Below the pieces are notes generated by a model. The model did not search any database. It saw nothing but the letters and a program-made list of their open reading frames with translations, and was not told the origin of the DNA. From positions 62,001 through 126,000 of the forward strand of contig NZ_CANMQT010000009.1 in NCBI RefSeq assembly GCF_947500065.1: a DNA stretch of 64,000 nucleotides. Reading direction: 5' to 3'. Origin of the DNA: an uncultured Aquimarina sp. GTDB lineage: Bacteria; Bacteroidota; Bacteroidia; Flavobacteriales; Flavobacteriaceae. This document shows positions 62,425-64,000 of the stretch, piece after piece (within the stretch, counting starts at the first letter, position 1; each line of letters begins with the position of its first letter). The position numbers and the translations under genes were made by a program.

Positions 62425-63582
62425 CTATTCTATTAAACCGTATTCGTGAAATAATTTAAAACTCTGATGTATAATTTTATTAAAATTATCTACAGGACGA
62501 TTAGCTAACATAACATAAGTAATTTCTTTTTCTGGAAACGAAATAAAGAAAGCTCTAAAACCTCCTTGTGAACCTGTATGTGAAACTATTTTTGTAGTAA
62601 TCGTGGTATCGATATTTGATCGTAAAATCCCTTCGGTTCCTATAAACCAGCTGTAACCAACATTAGGAAGAACTGCATCATTCCAGTTCTTTGGATTAAA
62701 GACTGTTCTTGATTTATTTATTGTTCTCTCAGATAAGAAAGTATTGTTTCTTAAGGAGATTTCATAGTTAGCTAATTCATTTACAGAACTCCAAATTCCT
62801 CCATTTCCTGAAGCTGCAAAAGTGGGTACTTCGCCATAATCAGATTCTTGAAAAGTTCCAGTATGGTCTTTATAATATGCGTGAGCAACATTGTTTTTTG
62901 GATGATCTCCATCGGTTATTTTGCTAGTGTTCATTTCAGAAGGGACAAAAATATTATCGATAATAAATTGCTGCCATTTTTGTTTTGCTACTTGCTCGAT
63001 AATTAATGCTAGTCCATTATAAGCGGGATTAGAATACATAAACTTTTTACCAGGTTCAAAAAGTAAAGAATCAGCACGTTTTATGGGTTCAAAATTTGCA
63101 GTGTCTTTAGCAGTGATAAAAAAATCCATGTTTTCACGAACATTCCTCAAATCAGGTAAACCGGAGGTATGAGAAAGTAAATGTTCTATTTTTATCTTTT
63201 TTGCAATTTCTGGGTTGTCAAAATCTGGAAAATATTTATAAATACTATCTTCAACAGATAAAAGCCCTTTTTCCTGAAGTATTAATATCCCATTAGAAAC
63301 AAAGGTTTTAGAAATGGAACCCGTATTAAATACGGTGTTAGGAGTTATCTTTTCTTTTGTTTCAATATTGGCAATACCATACCCTTTTTGGAATAATTTA
63401 ATATCTCCTTTTATTAGAAGTACCGCTGCTCCAGGCTCATCTATTGTGAATTCTTTAGAAAAAATAGCATCTAGTTCCTTAGCAATAGTTTTTTTGACAG
63501 CTAATTTTCGTTGGCCATATGATTGAAAAATAACGCTTAGAAGAACAATAATAAAGAGTGATGATTTGCTTTTGAAATGCAT
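62425..63582 (-). CDS. Serine beta-lactamase-family hydrolase (class C-like)
   Basis: A 385-residue exported protein (signal peptide to about residue 23). It has the catalytic pair S89 and K92 in TGSISKTFVS and the Y183-S-N185 motif in FMYSNPAYNG, as in class C beta-lactamases and DD-peptidases. The third element (KTG-like) is HTGSQGGFRAF near the C-terminus. Such proteins are often peptidases or esterases rather than true beta-lactamases, so antibiotic resistance cannot be claimed. Confidence 0.9.
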   Translation of the reverse strand: MHFKSKSSLFIIVLLSVIFQSYGQRKLAVKKTIAKELDAIFSKEFTIDEPGAAVLLIKGDIKLFQKGYGIANIETKEKITPNTVFNTGSISKTFVSNGILILQEKGLLSVEDSIYKYFPDFDNPEIAKKIKIEHLLSHTSGLPDLRNVRENMDFFITAKDTANFEPIKRADSLLFEPGKKFMYSNPAYNGLALIIEQVAKQKWQQFIIDNIFVPSEMNTSKITDGDHPKNNVAHAYYKDHTGTFQESDYGEVPTFAASGNGGIWSSVNELANYEISLRNNTFLSERTINKSRTVFNPKNWNDAVLPNVGYSWFIGTEGILRSNIDTTITTKIVSHTGSQGGFRAFFISFPEKEITYVMLANRPVDNFNKIIHQSFKLFHEYGLIE

Positions 63583-63594
63583 TAGTGTTAATTT

Positions 63595-64000
63595 TTACTT
63601 TGTTTTTCTATATAATACACAAGATACTAAATCTGGGTAATCAGTTAACTTAGGATGGTCAAAAATCTTGACTTTGGTCATTCCTGCTTTTTTCATAATC
63701 AACTCAGACTTTAAATTAATTTCTGAAGCAACCGAATAAATACTATCCAAACCCTTTTGATTAAACCCAAAGTCCAAACAAGCTTTAGCACCTTCGGTAG
63801 CATACCCTTGATTCCAAACGCTTTTTTTTAACCGCCAACCAATATCTACAAATGTATCTTGATCTTCTAAGTAATTCTGTTCACAGAGCCCGATGAACCC
63901 TATAAATTCTTTAGAGTCAAGAATATCCACTGCAAAATAACAGAAACCATTTTTGGTGAACTGTTTCTGCATTCTAAGTATTAACTCTTTTGTGTTTTTT
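63595..64000 (-). CDS. GNAT-family N-acetyltransferase, 5' end cut by window
   Basis: The frame stays open to the window edge, adding nine residues (KNTKELILR) before the first visible ATG at 63972; the family also expects 40-50 more residues. Visible signatures are YFAVDILDSKEFIGFIGLCE, VDIGWRLKKSVWNQGYATEGAKACLDFGF (acetyl-CoA loop) and SIYSVASEINLKSELIMKKAGMTKV. The gene is thus truncated by the window, not by mutation. RimJ-like type; substrate unknown. Confidence 0.85.
   Translation of the reverse strand, partial: KNTKELILRMQKQFTKNGFCYFAVDILDSKEFIGFIGLCEQNYLEDQDTFVDIGWRLKKSVWNQGYATEGAKACLDFGFNQKGLDSIYSVASEINLKSELIMKKAGMTKVKIFDHPKLTDYPDLVSCVLYRKTK

Noticed and set aside
62425..63582. True beta-lactamase conferring resistance
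   Set aside because: The SxxK and YxN motifs are shared by many peptidases and esterases; nothing specific to beta-lactam hydrolysis is seen.
1..64000. CRISPR arrays, insertion sequences, prophage, rRNA or tRNA genes
   Set aside because: Reading the gaps showed no direct-repeat array, transposase frame, phage gene, or cloverleaf-like conserved tRNA sequence.

Overview
The window is low-GC DNA from a marine-type Bacteroidetes, almost certainly a member of the Flavobacteriaceae; an Aquimarina-like genus is a guess from gene content. The evidence is the gene order bamD-rpoZ-coaBC-porD-recN, promoters of the TAnnTTTG type, few Shine-Dalgarno sites, several TTG starts, a YbbR-coaE pair, DUF-type proteins typical of the group, and three secreted proteins with type IX secretion (T9SS) sorting tails. 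No rRNA, tRNA, CRISPR array, transposase or integrase was seen.

Region 1 (1-19100, all + strand) is mostly core. It runs through a LOG-family protein (cut by the window edge), ligA, four tandem YhhN-like membrane proteins, dapA with a Bacteroidetes-specific neighbour, a Kir-type potassium channel, the bamD to recN operon (outer-membrane assembly, RNA polymerase omega, coenzyme A synthesis, T9SS PorD, DNA repair), fabI, a glycosyltransferase, YbbR, coaE and an RprXY-like two-component system. Region 2 (19100-30150, - strand) holds miaA, a voltage-gated potassium channel, a DUF3857 protein, a DnaQ/GIY-YIG nuclease fusion, yggS, a DUF1015 protein, a TlpA-like lipoprotein, an M23 peptidase, a 3-hydroxyacyl-CoA dehydrogenase and a Gfo/Idh oxidoreductase.

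Region 3 (30300-52300, mixed strands) includes pcm, smpB, several lipoproteins, a GH5 cellulase, a thioesterase/TetR pair with two matching operators, a large secreted endonuclease I, clpB, a secreted beta-helix protein, a redox/globin/Crp cluster, fahA and glyA. Two short genes were found by reading the gaps: a clear 41-residue membrane protein at 36735-36860 and a doubtful 57-codon frame at 43830-44003.

Region 4 (52300-64000) is accessory. From 52460 to about 56080 there is an array of small same-strand genes (secreted TPR-like protein, GNAT, helical unknown, VOC, DUF2071). The first four units carry unit-specific complementary ends: a (G)TT-type arm before the start codon and its complement ending in AAC at or just after the stop. 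The junctions contain stem-loops laid out like integron attC sites, yet the arms differ from unit to unit. I read this as an integrase-less cassette array (CALIN-like) with atypical, self-matched boundary arms; it is the most interesting feature of the window. Downstream are a phospholipase C/acid-phosphatase-family protein and a possible GH64/thaumatin-like protein, both without signal peptides, and a secreted unknown. The window closes with a minus-strand block: AhpD-like enzyme, lspA, NTF2-like protein, serine beta-lactamase-family protein and a GNAT gene cut by the edge.
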